From positions 1 to 64,000 of the forward strand of contig NZ_JACVVE010000032.1 in the NCBI RefSeq assembly GCF_016648105.1: a DNA stretch of 64,000 nucleotides, in the 5' to 3' direction. Position numbers and translations under genes: made by a program. Of the stretch, positions 33,387-42,053 are shown one piece after another. This stretch comes from Pseudomonas sp. S31. Its GTDB lineage: Bacteria; Pseudomonadota; Gammaproteobacteria; Pseudomonadales; Pseudomonadaceae. Under the pieces are notes generated by a model. That model did no database searches and was not told the origin of the DNA. It saw nothing but the letters and a program-made list of their open reading frames with translations. Within the stretch, counting starts at the first letter, position 1. Every line of letters starts with the position of its first letter.

Positions 33387-34712
33387 ATGTACGTTGCTTC
33401 GAAAATACCTGGCAACAACGGCAGTTGCGGATGGGTCGAGATGCTGCCACAGCGGATCCCCAGGGCCGCGCTGAACGAGGCGGTCACTGCCGATGTGGCG
33501 ATCATCGGCGGCGGTTTCGCGGGCTTGTCCGCGGCGCGCCAGCTGGTTCGCCGCGATCCGAGGCTGAAGGTCGTAGTGCTGGAGGCTGGCGTGGTAGGCG
33601 AAGGCGCTTCCGGGCGCAATTCGGGTTTTATCATCGACCTGCCGCACGAGGTGTCCGCCGAAGGCCTGGGTGGTGGTTCGCTCGACCGCGCCAAGCGCGA
33701 CATCACGATGTACCGCACGGCCATCGAACTGGGCCGGGAAATGGCCGAACTGCATGGCTGGGGCAGGGACGTGTTCGACCCCTGCGGGCGCTACAGCGTG
33801 GCCCGCGGCGCCCAGGGCGATGCGCATATCCTGGCCTACGGCAAGCAGCTCGATGCGCTGGGCGAGCGTCATCAATTGCTCGACACCCGGCAGATCGCCG
33901 AGATCACCGGCAGCCCGGCCTACACCTCGGGCATGTTCATGCCGGGCACTGTGATGATCCAACCGGCGGCCTACGTGCGGCGCTTTGCCGATGCGCTGGG
34001 CGAGCCGGTGCGGGTGTATGAACAGACCCCGGCACTGTCGTTCAGGCAGGTGGGCGCTGACTGGGTGATCAAGACCCCGAAGGGTGTGGTCAGCGCCGGC
34101 AGGATCATCCTTGCCAACAATGGCCACGCGCAGAGCTTCGGTTTCTTCAAGGGCAAGCTGCTGCACGTGTTCACCTACGCTTCGCTGACCGAGCGCTTCG
34201 ACCCCCGGCGCCTGCCAGGGCAGCGCACCTGGGCGGCCACGCCGGCCTTGCCCATGGGTACCACGGTGCGCCGCATCCGTGATGGTGATGGCGACCGCAT
34301 CCTGGTGCGCTGGCGCTACAGCTACAACCCGAGCCTGACCATCGGCGATGGCCAGGTGAACCGTGCCGGGCGGGTGCATGACGGCAAGTTTCTCACCCGT
34401 TTCCCGGGGCTCAAGGGGCTGGGCATGGAATATCGCTGGGGCGGGCCGATGGCATTGACCTGGAACAGCGTGCCGGCCTTTGGCGAGGTCGAGCGTGGCG
34501 TCTTCTCGGCCTGTGGTTGCAATGGCCTGGGAGCGTCGAAGTCGAGTGCCGCCGGTATCGCGGCAGCCGACCAGGCGCTCGGGGTGAACAGTGAACTGCT
34601 GGACATCTTCACCGGGTTCGACAAGCCCAGGCAGTTACCGCCGCAGCCGTTCCTCACCCTGGGGGCCAAGGCCAACATGAAGTTCAAGGAGCTTCGGGCG
34701 GGGGATGAGTAG
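33387..34712 (+). CDS. FAD-dependent amine/imino acid oxidoreductase (DAO family)
   Basis: A 441-residue flavoprotein with a dinucleotide-binding motif VAIIGGGFAGLSAARQL (residues 34-50) and a glycine-oxidase/gamma-glutamylputrescine oxidase-like body with GRNSGF and CGCNGLGASKS motifs. It should dehydrogenate a secondary or tertiary amine or a D-imino acid such as a D-hydroxyproline. The ATG at 33387 is preferred over a TTG two codons upstream because the GGAG site lies 8 bases before it. It follows the DapA-family gene and ends at a good terminator. Confidence 0.85.
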   Translation: MYVASKIPGNNGSCGWVEMLPQRIPRAALNEAVTADVAIIGGGFAGLSAARQLVRRDPRLKVVVLEAGVVGEGASGRNSGFIIDLPHEVSAEGLGGGSLDRAKRDITMYRTAIELGREMAELHGWGRDVFDPCGRYSVARGAQGDAHILAYGKQLDALGERHQLLDTRQIAEITGSPAYTSGMFMPGTVMIQPAAYVRRFADALGEPVRVYEQTPALSFRQVGADWVIKTPKGVVSAGRIILANNGHAQSFGFFKGKLLHVFTYASLTERFDPRRLPGQRTWAATPALPMGTTVRRIRDGDGDRILVRWRYSYNPSLTIGDGQVNRAGRVHDGKFLTRFPGLKGLGMEYRWGGPMALTWNSVPAFGEVERGVFSACGCNGLGASKSSAAGIAAADQALGVNSELLDIFTGFDKPRQLPPQPFLTLGAKANMKFKELRAGDE

Positions 34713-34748
34713 CCGGCAAGGGCTGGTGCCAGTCAGTTGAAGCGGTAT

Positions 34749-34775
34749 GGGGCGCATTGCGCCCCCAATTTGTTT
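34749..34775 (+). terminator. rho-independent terminator
   Basis: GGGGCGC (34749-34755) pairs with GCGCCCC (34759-34765) around a 3-base loop and is followed by a T-rich tract, AATTTGTTT. It closes the DapA-family/FAD oxidoreductase operon, just before the convergent MFS gene. Confidence 0.8.
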
Positions 34776-34787
34776 GGAAGAGGGGCA

Positions 34788-36116
34788 TCAGCCCAGCGAT
34801 GCCGCTTGTTGCAGGTTCAGCGTGCGGGTTTCCGGGGCTAGCATCATCGACACCAGCAAACCGACGATGCAGATGCCGGCGGCTACATACAGGGTCTGGG
34901 CGATGCCCATCTGCGACAGTGACACCGGCACGAAGTAGGTGCCCACCGCCGCACCGATGCGCGAGATCGAGGTGCCGAAGCCCACGGCGAAGGTCCTTAG
35001 CTCGGTGGGGAAGATTTCGTTGGGGTAGACCAGGATCAGCACCTGCGCACCGCCGGTGAACAGTGCGTAGGCAGCGAACAGGGCGAGGGTCAGCGCGCCC
35101 GACTGGTCGTGGAAGTAGCCCAGCCCGAGCAGGGCGATGGCCGACAGCAGGAAGCTGTAGCCGAGCATGCTGCGCCGGTCGATGCGGTTGATGATCCGCG
35201 TGGCGATGGTACAGCCGGCGAAGAACAGGAAGGTGATCAGGGCCGAGCCCAGCGAGGCGAGGTCACCCGTGAGGTTGAGCGCGGCCAGGACCTTGGGCGC
35301 GAACGAGTAGACGGCGAAGATCGGCACGATGGCGCAGGTCCAGAAGGTCAGGACGAACAACATGCGTTTGCCGTAGCCTGAGTGCAGCAGGCTGGAGAAG
35401 CCGAGGCTGGGGCCGGTCGTTTCCTGCGCCAGGTTACCCAAGCCGAAGTCATCGCCATAGACCGCCTTGATCACCGCCTCGGCCTCTGCGTCGCGGCCTT
35501 TGCTCAGCAGCCAGCGTGCCGACTCCGGCGAGCCGAGGCGTACCACCAGCAGGAACAGGCCGACCACGGCAGCGCTGGCCAGCACCAGCGGCCAGGCGTC
35601 GCTGCCCAGGGTTCGCAGCATCACCTCGCCGACCAGATAAGCGCACGCGGCGCCGGCGAACCACAACAGGGTCAGCATGGCCAGGCGCGAGCCGCGGTAC
35701 TTGCGCGGCATGAACTCGACCAGCATCGAAGTGGCCACCGGGTACTCGATGCCCACGCCAATGCCGATCAGCAGGCGCAGCAGGAACATGGCCACCGCCG
35801 AATCCGCCCACAGATGCGCCAACGAGGCGACGATGAACAGCAGCGGCCCGAGGAAGTACACCTTGCGCCGCCCCAGGCGGTCGGTGAGCCAGCCACCGAG
35901 AAAGCCGCCGAAGAACACGCCGATCAGCGAGGAAGCGGCGATCATGCCTTCCCAGAAGGCGTCGAGGTGCAGCGCCGAGGAAATCTGCGCCAGGGCGACA
36001 CCTATCACGCACAGCACATAACCGTCGGCAAAGCCTCCACCGCCCGAACGCAGGGTCAGTGTCTGGTGAAACTTGTTGAGGGGTACATCTTCGACCGTGA
36101 TTAAAGGATTTGTCAT
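34788..36116 (-). CDS. MFS transporter (metabolite:H+ symporter-like)
   Basis: A 442-residue major facilitator with 12 membrane segments. The TM2-TM3 loop GGWLTDRLGRRKV (residues 75-87) and the GIGVGIEYPVA motif match the sugar porter/metabolite-proton symporter branch (benzoate, proline-betaine or carnitine-type importers). It lies between the DapA-family operon and the GlxA-type regulator in the hpbD region, which makes it the likely importer of the substrate. Confidence 0.87.
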   Translation of the reverse strand: MTNPLITVEDVPLNKFHQTLTLRSGGGGFADGYVLCVIGVALAQISSALHLDAFWEGMIAASSLIGVFFGGFLGGWLTDRLGRRKVYFLGPLLFIVASLAHLWADSAVAMFLLRLLIGIGVGIEYPVATSMLVEFMPRKYRGSRLAMLTLLWFAGAACAYLVGEVMLRTLGSDAWPLVLASAAVVGLFLLVVRLGSPESARWLLSKGRDAEAEAVIKAVYGDDFGLGNLAQETTGPSLGFSSLLHSGYGKRMLFVLTFWTCAIVPIFAVYSFAPKVLAALNLTGDLASLGSALITFLFFAGCTIATRIINRIDRRSMLGYSFLLSAIALLGLGYFHDQSGALTLALFAAYALFTGGAQVLILVYPNEIFPTELRTFAVGFGTSISRIGAAVGTYFVPVSLSQMGIAQTLYVAAGICIVGLLVSMMLAPETRTLNLQQAASLG

Positions 36117-36312
36117 TGTTGTCTCCGTGTTTAATTCAGGGCAGTTTCAATGTGCGAGTAGCCTGGCGTACGCGACCAACCTTGTTGTTGGGTGATGGGT
36201 CTTGCCCAGGCAGTGGAAAACGACCTCCCATTCAAGCCGTGGAAGTGGCGGTTGGTTGGAATTCGGGAAATGACGGCGCAGGCAAACGGCACGTTCTCGC
36301 CGTGGCGATTGT

Positions 36313-37323
36313 TCAGACTTCGTAGCGGGTTTCTTTCGAAGGCGGCCGGCCGAAGAACTTGCTGTAGGTACGGCTGAAGTGCGTGGCGGCAACGAAACCA
36401 CAGGCCAGGCCAACTTCCATGACCGACAGTGCCGTGTGTTGCAGCAGGCGGCGCGCCTCGGTAATGCGAAGTTGCAGGTAGTACTGCTGCGGCGTGGCTC
36501 CGGTCTGGTCGCGGAACAACCGTTGTATCTGGCGTGGCGACAGGCCGACACACTGCGCCATCTGCTGGATGTCCAGCGGCTCTTCCAGGTTGGATTCCAT
36601 CAGGCGAATGATTTCGCGCAGGGGCTTGGTCATGTTCGGGTGGCGGGTCTTGGTCGCGCTCTGGAAGCGCGACTGGTCGTAGTCGAGCAGGTCGACCACG
36701 GCCTGTGCCAGGGTCGGGTCACAGCGCTCGCGCAACCATTCGATCATCACCTGGAACGCGCCTGCCGGGGTGGCGGCGCTCAGCCGGGTGCGGTCGATCA
36801 CCACGCTGTCCTGGCTGACCACAGCGTTTGGCACATGCTCGGCCAGGGCCCGGCGTTGCTCGGGGTGGATGGCACAGCGATAGCCGTCGAGCAGGCCGGC
36901 ATGGCCGATGTACCAGGCGCCATTCCACAAGCCGCCGAGGGCCATGGGCGCGGTAGCCAGGTTGCGCAGCAGGGTATTCAACCAGGCCGGCGCAACGCGC
37001 GGCGTGCGCAGGCCGCCGCAGACCACCATCAGGTCGATCTGCGCGACACGGATATCCGTCAGCGGGGTATCGGGCCTGATGGGGATGGCGAGGTCGCTCG
37101 TCACTTCGGCGCCGGTGTGGCTGAAGGTGTGGGTGCGTACCGAACCCGGGCGGATCAGGTTGGCCGTGGCCAATGCATCCAGGGCCTGGGTGAAACAGGG
37201 CAAGGAGAAATTGTCCAGCAGCAGGAAACCGATGGTCGACGTCTTGCGCGCCACTTTCCGTTCGAGAAACCGCAGGTTTCGCCCTTCGAACTTTTCATTG
37301 AAGCAGGTGTTCACGGTGTGCAT
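36313..37323 (-). CDS. GlxA/AraC-family transcriptional regulator
   Basis: A 336-residue regulator with an N-terminal DJ-1/PfpI-like (class I amidotransferase) domain (about 30-190) and a C-terminal AraC helix-turn-helix domain (about 230-330, DIQQMAQCVGLSPRQIQRLF). This architecture (GbdR, CdhR, SouR, ArgR type) is typical for regulators of betaine, carnitine and amino acid use in Pseudomonas. It lies 88 bp downstream of the Rieske oxygenase gene on the same strand. It probably activates the surrounding genes in response to a methylated amine. Confidence 0.88.
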   Translation of the reverse strand: MHTVNTCFNEKFEGRNLRFLERKVARKTSTIGFLLLDNFSLPCFTQALDALATANLIRPGSVRTHTFSHTGAEVTSDLAIPIRPDTPLTDIRVAQIDLMVVCGGLRTPRVAPAWLNTLLRNLATAPMALGGLWNGAWYIGHAGLLDGYRCAIHPEQRRALAEHVPNAVVSQDSVVIDRTRLSAATPAGAFQVMIEWLRERCDPTLAQAVVDLLDYDQSRFQSATKTRHPNMTKPLREIIRLMESNLEEPLDIQQMAQCVGLSPRQIQRLFRDQTGATPQQYYLQLRITEARRLLQHTALSVMEVGLACGFVAATHFSRTYSKFFGRPPSKETRYEV

Positions 37324-37411
37324 GGTCGTTCCGTGGCGCGCAGCGCAAGGACTGGGGAATTTCGACGGCGGGGGCGGAGGCTGCGAAGGGACAAGCCCTT
37401 CGCGAAAGGCA

Positions 37412-38644
37412 TCAGACGATGCGCCTGGCCGCCGATTCGTTCAGCCGCCGGGTCATCAGCTCGCAGTACCAGTCGACGAACTGGCACACACCGGTCTCGA
37501 TGATCGAAGAGTAGGGGCCGGGTACGTAGGCCGGCGAGGTGACGCCGACCTGGGTGCCTTCGACCAGGCGCCGGTCCTGGTCGTTGGTGGCCATCCACAC
37601 CTTGGTCAGACGGTCGATGTCGTAGTCGACGCCTTCCTGGGCATCCTTGGGCACCAGCCACTTGGTAGTGACCACGGTTTCGCCCGGGCCTGCCGGCAGC
37701 ACGCGAAAACTCAGGGCGTGGTCGCCGAGGAAGTGGTTCCAGGTCGAGGGGTATTTGAAGTACAGCAGGGCGCCGATGTTCTCCACCCCGCTGCGGTCCA
37801 GGCGCCGGGTCACGGCCGGCTTGCCGTCGAGGGTATAGCTGCTGGCGCCGGGGTTGAGCGGAATGCGGGTCATGCGGAACTGGCCGTTCGGGTCCATCAC
37901 CTGGCGGCTGGCGAGGCCTGCGGCCTCCAGGGTATTGCAGTACTCGGCGAACAGCGGATCCTCGGCTTCGTCGCCACCGCGTACCGAAGCCAGCTCGGTG
38001 TAGCTGCACAGCAGCTCCGGGTGGGTACCGTCGCAGTGGTAGCACTCGCGGTTGTTCTCGAACACCAGCTTCCAGTTGCCTTTCTCCACCAGGTTGGACT
38101 CGAAGGCCACCTTGCAGTCTTCCAGGTAATGCGGACCGATGAACGGGGAAACGGCGCTGCGAAACTTCTCGAAGTCTGGCGCCACCTTGGCCACGCAGAC
38201 ATAGATATAGCTGTGCACCACTTCGCAGTGCAGCGGTGTCAGGTTGTGTTGGCTCGGGTCGAATTCCGCGCCCATGTTGCCGGCATACAGCAGCTTGCCG
38301 TCGAGCTCGAAGGTCCATTTGTGATACGGGCAGACCAGCTTGGCCACTTTGCCCTTGGCCTCGGTGCACACTTTCGAACCGCGGTGGCGACAGGCGTTAT
38401 GGAAGGCGCGGACAGCGCCGTCCTTGCCACGCACTACCACCACGGGATATTCGCCGATTTGCAGGGTCAGGTATTCACCGGGCTTTTCCATTTCGAATGT
38501 ATGCCCGGCGAAGATCCACTCCTGGTACCAGATATGTTCCAGTTCGAGTTGATAGAGCGCGGTATCCCTGTACGCCGCACCGGGCAGCCCGTGTTGCGGC
38601 CTGCGTTGTTTGATCAAGTCTAATCCAGCGCTGATGTTATGCAT
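37412..38644 (-). CDS. Rieske non-heme iron oxygenase (quaternary-amine demethylase type)
   Basis: A 410-residue oxygenase alpha subunit. The Rieske site is Cys85-R-His87 and Cys105-P-Y-His108. The catalytic iron site includes His203 and His208 in RECYHCDGTHPEL, and the bridging residue is Glu200 instead of the Asp of aromatic dioxygenases, a hallmark of the GbcA/CntA/Stc2 group that demethylates glycine betaine, carnitine or proline betaine. The start at 38644 (MHNISAGLDL) has an AGGAGT site 10 bases upstream. No reductase gene is adjacent. The best guess is N-demethylation of proline betaine or its hydroxy form. Confidence 0.85.
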   Translation of the reverse strand: MHNISAGLDLIKQRRPQHGLPGAAYRDTALYQLELEHIWYQEWIFAGHTFEMEKPGEYLTLQIGEYPVVVVRGKDGAVRAFHNACRHRGSKVCTEAKGKVAKLVCPYHKWTFELDGKLLYAGNMGAEFDPSQHNLTPLHCEVVHSYIYVCVAKVAPDFEKFRSAVSPFIGPHYLEDCKVAFESNLVEKGNWKLVFENNRECYHCDGTHPELLCSYTELASVRGGDEAEDPLFAEYCNTLEAAGLASRQVMDPNGQFRMTRIPLNPGASSYTLDGKPAVTRRLDRSGVENIGALLYFKYPSTWNHFLGDHALSFRVLPAGPGETVVTTKWLVPKDAQEGVDYDIDRLTKVWMATNDQDRRLVEGTQVGVTSPAYVPGPYSSIIETGVCQFVDWYCELMTRRLNESAARRIV

Positions 38645-38849
38645 TTTTATTGATACTCCTGAAACAACTCGATGTAACTTGGCCGCTTTCATGCGCGCGA
38701 GCGAAGACCGGCGCAAGGCCAACTTGAGCAGGTGGCCGTGCGCGACGTGCAATTAATGAATAACGTTGTGGAAGCCAGTCTAGAGTTAGCCCGGTTTCAA
38801 CGAAATCAACTTTTTATGGGCGACTCTGATAACCAAATGTCATGGCGCT

Positions 38850-39953
38850 TCAGAAACTCGCCAGCGCTGCGCCGAACTGTTCGCGGTCCGGTTCGATACC
38901 CAGGCCAGGCCCTTGCGGCAGCGCGATGTGGCCGTTGTCGATGTGCAGGCCGTTGCGTGCGTCGTAGTTGCCTTCGATGTAGGGCGCGGCGATCCAGGCA
39001 CCTTCGTTGAGGTCCGGTCGCACCGTCGCGCCCAGGTGCACGCAGGCAGCGGCGATGATGTCACCACCCCAGGCGTCGTCGCTGGTGTGCGGCAGGTTGC
39101 GTGCGGCGCAGATGTCGCGGAAGGTGCGCATCGGGTGCAGGCCGCCGATGCGCGTCACCTTCATGCCGAAACCATCCACCAGGCCAGTACCGGCAGCGGT
39201 GATGACGGTGCTCAGGTTGACGCCATTCTCGTCCATGTAGATCGGGTGCTGGACTACGTTGCGCAGCACCGCGAGCTCTTCGATGCTGTTGCACGGCTGC
39301 TCGAGTATCAGCGGGATGTGCGGGCATTCACGGCTCAAGCGGATTACGTCGCGGGTGTTCCAGCCACGGTTGCCGTCGGCCGCCAGGCGCATGCCCGAGC
39401 CGCGGATGACTTCCCAGACCTTGTGCAGGGTCTCGATATCCGCTTCGACGCTGCGCCCGCCCAGTTTCACCTGGATGCGCGGGTAGCCCTGGGCCAAGCG
39501 CTCCTTGGCGATACGGGCGATCTCGTCAGGTTCGCCGACGCCGGTGGAGTAGTAGGTGGGCACGGTCTCGGTCAGTGCACCGCCCAGCAGGTCGGCCACG
39601 CGCACGCCGAGTTTCTTGCCGATCAGGTCGTGGGCAGCGATGTCGATGGCGGCCTTGGCGTAATGGTGGCCGTTGAGCAGCGAGTCCATGCGTCGGTGCA
39701 GCGCAACCGGCCACAGGTCGCTGCCGATCAGGTCCGGGGCCATTTCGACCAGCGCTGCGCGGGCGCCGTTGGCATAGGCTTCGGCATAGGTCGAGCCGAC
39801 CGGGCAGGTCTCGCCCCAGCCTTCCAGGCCATCTTCCGAGACGATGCGCACCAGTGTGGTGTCCAGCGACCAGACGGTGCCGCTCGACATCACACGCGGC
39901 GGGTTCTTCACCGGGAGGTCGTGGGCGTAGATGTGAATTTCGCGGATCTTCAT
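38850..39953 (-). CDS. hpbD: enolase-superfamily epimerase, HpbD-like (hydroxyproline betaine 2-epimerase)
   Basis: A 367-residue enolase-superfamily (MLE-like) enzyme. The acid/base lysines are Lys163 (QVKLGG) and Lys265 (FGMKVTRIGG). The metal ligands are Asp193 (AADGNRG), Glu218 (LEQPC) and Asp241 (YMDENG). As I recall, these are the same positions as in the characterised HpbD of Pelagibaca, and MKIREIHIYAHDLPVK closely matches that protein's N-terminus. HpbD epimerises trans-4-hydroxy-L-proline betaine, and also proline betaine, at C2. The start at 39953 is set by this match. Neighbours (Rieske oxygenase, MFS importer, amine oxidase, DapA-family lyase) fit the later steps. Confidence 0.75.
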   Translation of the reverse strand: MKIREIHIYAHDLPVKNPPRVMSSGTVWSLDTTLVRIVSEDGLEGWGETCPVGSTYAEAYANGARAALVEMAPDLIGSDLWPVALHRRMDSLLNGHHYAKAAIDIAAHDLIGKKLGVRVADLLGGALTETVPTYYSTGVGEPDEIARIAKERLAQGYPRIQVKLGGRSVEADIETLHKVWEVIRGSGMRLAADGNRGWNTRDVIRLSRECPHIPLILEQPCNSIEELAVLRNVVQHPIYMDENGVNLSTVITAAGTGLVDGFGMKVTRIGGLHPMRTFRDICAARNLPHTSDDAWGGDIIAAACVHLGATVRPDLNEGAWIAAPYIEGNYDARNGLHIDNGHIALPQGPGLGIEPDREQFGAALASF

Positions 39954-39981
39954 TTGTTGTTGTCTCCAGCTCACGTGCTTG

Positions 39982-40533
39982 TCAGATGATGTTCTCCGCG
40001 AGCAGCGCAGCACGTGCAGCGCGGATCGCAGCGTTGGTGGCTTTTTCGCGGCCTTGCAGGCGGGCGGTCTGGGTCATGCCTTCGTGCAGCAGGAACAGGG
40101 TATCGGCCAGTTGCTGGATATCGCGCCCTGGCGCGATACGCTGCAGACGCACCCTGAACTCATCGGCCAACTGCGCCTTGTGTGCCTTGACCACCTCGGT
40201 GATAGCCTGGCTTTCGGGGTATTCGGCCAGGGCGGTCATGAACAGGCAGCCGCTGTTGGCCACCTCGGCCAGCCACTGGTCCAGGCGTTCGAGAGGGTAG
40301 AGCACGTGCTCGATGCCCTCGCCGGGGCCGCCGGCGAGCCATTCGAAGTAGGTGCGGTGACGGTATTCCAGGGCGCCGACGATCATCGCCTCGCGGCTGG
40401 GAAAGTATTTATAGAGGGTGCGCAGCGAGACATCGGCTTCGGCTCGCAGGGCTTCGACGCCCTGTTCGGCAAAGCCCTGCTCGGAGAAGCTGCGTTCCAG
40501 ATCACTGGCAATCTTTTCTCGGGTATCGGACAT
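39982..40533 (-). CDS. TetR-family transcriptional regulator
   Basis: A 183-residue TetR-type repressor with an N-terminal helix-turn-helix (about 22-48, ALRAEADVSLRTLYKYFPSRE) and a helical ligand domain. The ATG ending at 40533 gives the usual family length, though no strong ribosome site is visible. It lies 28 bp upstream of the hpbD-like gene on the same strand and could share its transcript. Two near-palindromic sites at 40599-40652 lie just upstream and are its probable autoregulatory operators. Confidence 0.88.
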   Translation of the reverse strand: MSDTREKIASDLERSFSEQGFAEQGVEALRAEADVSLRTLYKYFPSREAMIVGALEYRHRTYFEWLAGGPGEGIEHVLYPLERLDQWLAEVANSGCLFMTALAEYPESQAITEVVKAHKAQLADEFRVRLQRIAPGRDIQQLADTLFLLHEGMTQTARLQGREKATNAAIRAARAALLAENII

Positions 40534-40598
40534 GGGAGGTCTCGGTCGAATGCAACGCCATCGGGCGGACGTCGGCTGGCGAGCGTCCATGTGTCGAT

Positions 40599-40652
40599 GG
40601 TAGAGCGATCGTTCTACCTGTGTAAAGTGGCAGGTACAATGATCGTTCTACC
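40599..40652. promoter_or_regulatory. tandem TetR-type operators
   Basis: Two 20-bp near-palindromes, GGTAGAGCGATCGTTCTACC (40599-40618, one mismatched pair) and GGTACAATGATCGTTCTACC (40633-40652, two mismatched pairs). They are centred 34 bp apart, upstream of the TetR gene. Both share the right half GATCGTTCTACC. Confidence 0.78.
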
Positions 40653-40774
40653 TTGTCGCGAATGGCTATTCACGACATGCCTCGATGCGTCATCGACGTG
40701 CTGTTTCAAGGCTCGCGCAGGCGCGACGGCATGCCGCCATGCAGGCTTGGCATGCCGCTTGGCGGAGGGTGGGA

Positions 40775-41776
40775 TCAGTGTCGGGCCGGCCTTCTGGACA
40801 AGGTCGCCGTGGGCGTTTCGCCGAACAGCTGCTTGTAGTAGCTGCCGAACATGCCCGAGTGGTAGAAGCCCCAGTGCGCGGCGATCTCGAAGATCGGCTG
40901 GGCCCCGGGGGCGCAGGCCAGCAACATCTGCCGCGCGCCGTGCAGGCGGATGTAGCGCAGGTAGCTGATCGGGCTGATGCCCAGCACCTTGTTGAACGCA
41001 TAGTGCAGCGTGCGTCGGCTGATCCGCAGCTGCTTGCAGACTTCCAGCACCGTCGGCGGCAGGGTATGCCGGGCCAGGATGAACTCGCGGGCCTTCTCGA
41101 CGATGTGCCGGTGCACCAACTGCCCGGGGTTGTGCGGTCTGGCGCTGCTCAAGTGGGTGAGACCGGCGCAGATGATGTTCAGGGTTTCGCTCAGCAGGTT
41201 ACGGCGGAACAGGTCGTGCTGGAGTGCCTGCGGGTTGGCACTCACGCCGCCGAACAGCAGCCCCATGTTCGCCCGAAAGGCGCTGCACAACTCATGGGAC
41301 GCTGCACTGGCGCCGCTGATCGCGGTGATCCTGGCAGCGTCCAGCTCGCCCACGGTCTCGGCGTACTCGCTGAGCAACTGCATGTCGATCACCGCCACGA
41401 AGATATCGGAGCGGGCAGGCGTGCGGAACTTCAGTTCGGAATTGGGCTTGAGGAACAACACCGAATCTGGCTCGAGCTTGTCGCCGCACCAGAAACCGTC
41501 GCCGTACATTTCGTTGGCGACGCCGATGGCGAAGCTGTCCGGCCAGGGCAGGCCGTGCTGGTCGACGGCCTTGTCCATCGATTCGCGAAACAGCTGGATG
41601 GGCCCTAGCGAGAGGTCCTGCAGGGTGCCGGAGAAGGCCCCCTCGCTGATTTGCACGTACTCCTGGTTCCATTTCGGGAGTGCCGAGGCTTGCAGCAATA
41701 CGTCAGTCAGTTCATGGGAGATGAAGGAGGGCACGGCGGTTGCCTCCACACGGCATTGCTCATTGCTAGCGCGCAT
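40775..41776 (-). CDS. qhpR: AraC-family regulator of the amine dehydrogenase operon
   Basis: A 333-residue protein with an N-terminal sensor region (about 20-200) and a C-terminal AraC domain (about 235-330, TVLEVCKQLRISRRTLHYAF and IFEIAAHWGFYHSGMFGSYY). The ATG ending at 41776 is used: GAGG lies 5 bases before it, and the longer upstream frame is low-complexity. It is divergent from the QHNDH operon, the position of qhpR in Paracoccus, so it is the expected amine-responsive activator. A 17-bp direct repeat in the gap is a candidate binding site. Confidence 0.82.
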   Translation of the reverse strand: MRASNEQCRVEATAVPSFISHELTDVLLQASALPKWNQEYVQISEGAFSGTLQDLSLGPIQLFRESMDKAVDQHGLPWPDSFAIGVANEMYGDGFWCGDKLEPDSVLFLKPNSELKFRTPARSDIFVAVIDMQLLSEYAETVGELDAARITAISGASAASHELCSAFRANMGLLFGGVSANPQALQHDLFRRNLLSETLNIICAGLTHLSSARPHNPGQLVHRHIVEKAREFILARHTLPPTVLEVCKQLRISRRTLHYAFNKVLGISPISYLRYIRLHGARQMLLACAPGAQPIFEIAAHWGFYHSGMFGSYYKQLFGETPTATLSRRPARH

Positions 41777-41934
41777 AGCTACCTCACGGACAACTGATTG
41801 TTCTTGTTGTTGTGCTGGGCCCGCAGTCCGCGTTGCCTGATCCTTCAAGGGCCTTACGGCGGCTCCGCGCCCAGGAAAAGTATTTTGTAAAAAAAGATAA
41901 CCGCACAAGCTCTGTCTGTCGAACCCGGCCACGG

Positions 41935-41982
41935 CTTGCCGATTCTTGATAGGCGAACGCCGCCCCTTGCCGATTCTCGATA
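41935..41982 (+). promoter_or_regulatory. 17-bp direct repeat, candidate AraC activator site
   Basis: CTTGCCGATTCTTGATA (41935-41951) recurs as CTTGCCGATTCTCGATA (41966-41982), 16 of 17 bases identical and 31 bp apart, which is about three helical turns. This is the geometry expected for an AraC-type dimer. The repeat lies 70 bp upstream of the qhpA start codon. Confidence 0.65.
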
Positions 41983-42053
41983 CGGCCCTTGGCGCCGCCG
42001 ACATAGCCTTTGGGCAGCCTGAATCAAAACACAAGAAAACAGGGAGCCCACGA

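Noticed and set aside
32472..34379. A 635-codon minus-strand frame spanning the DapA-family and FAD oxidoreductase genes
   Set aside because: It crosses two well-supported genes on the other strand and has low-complexity content.
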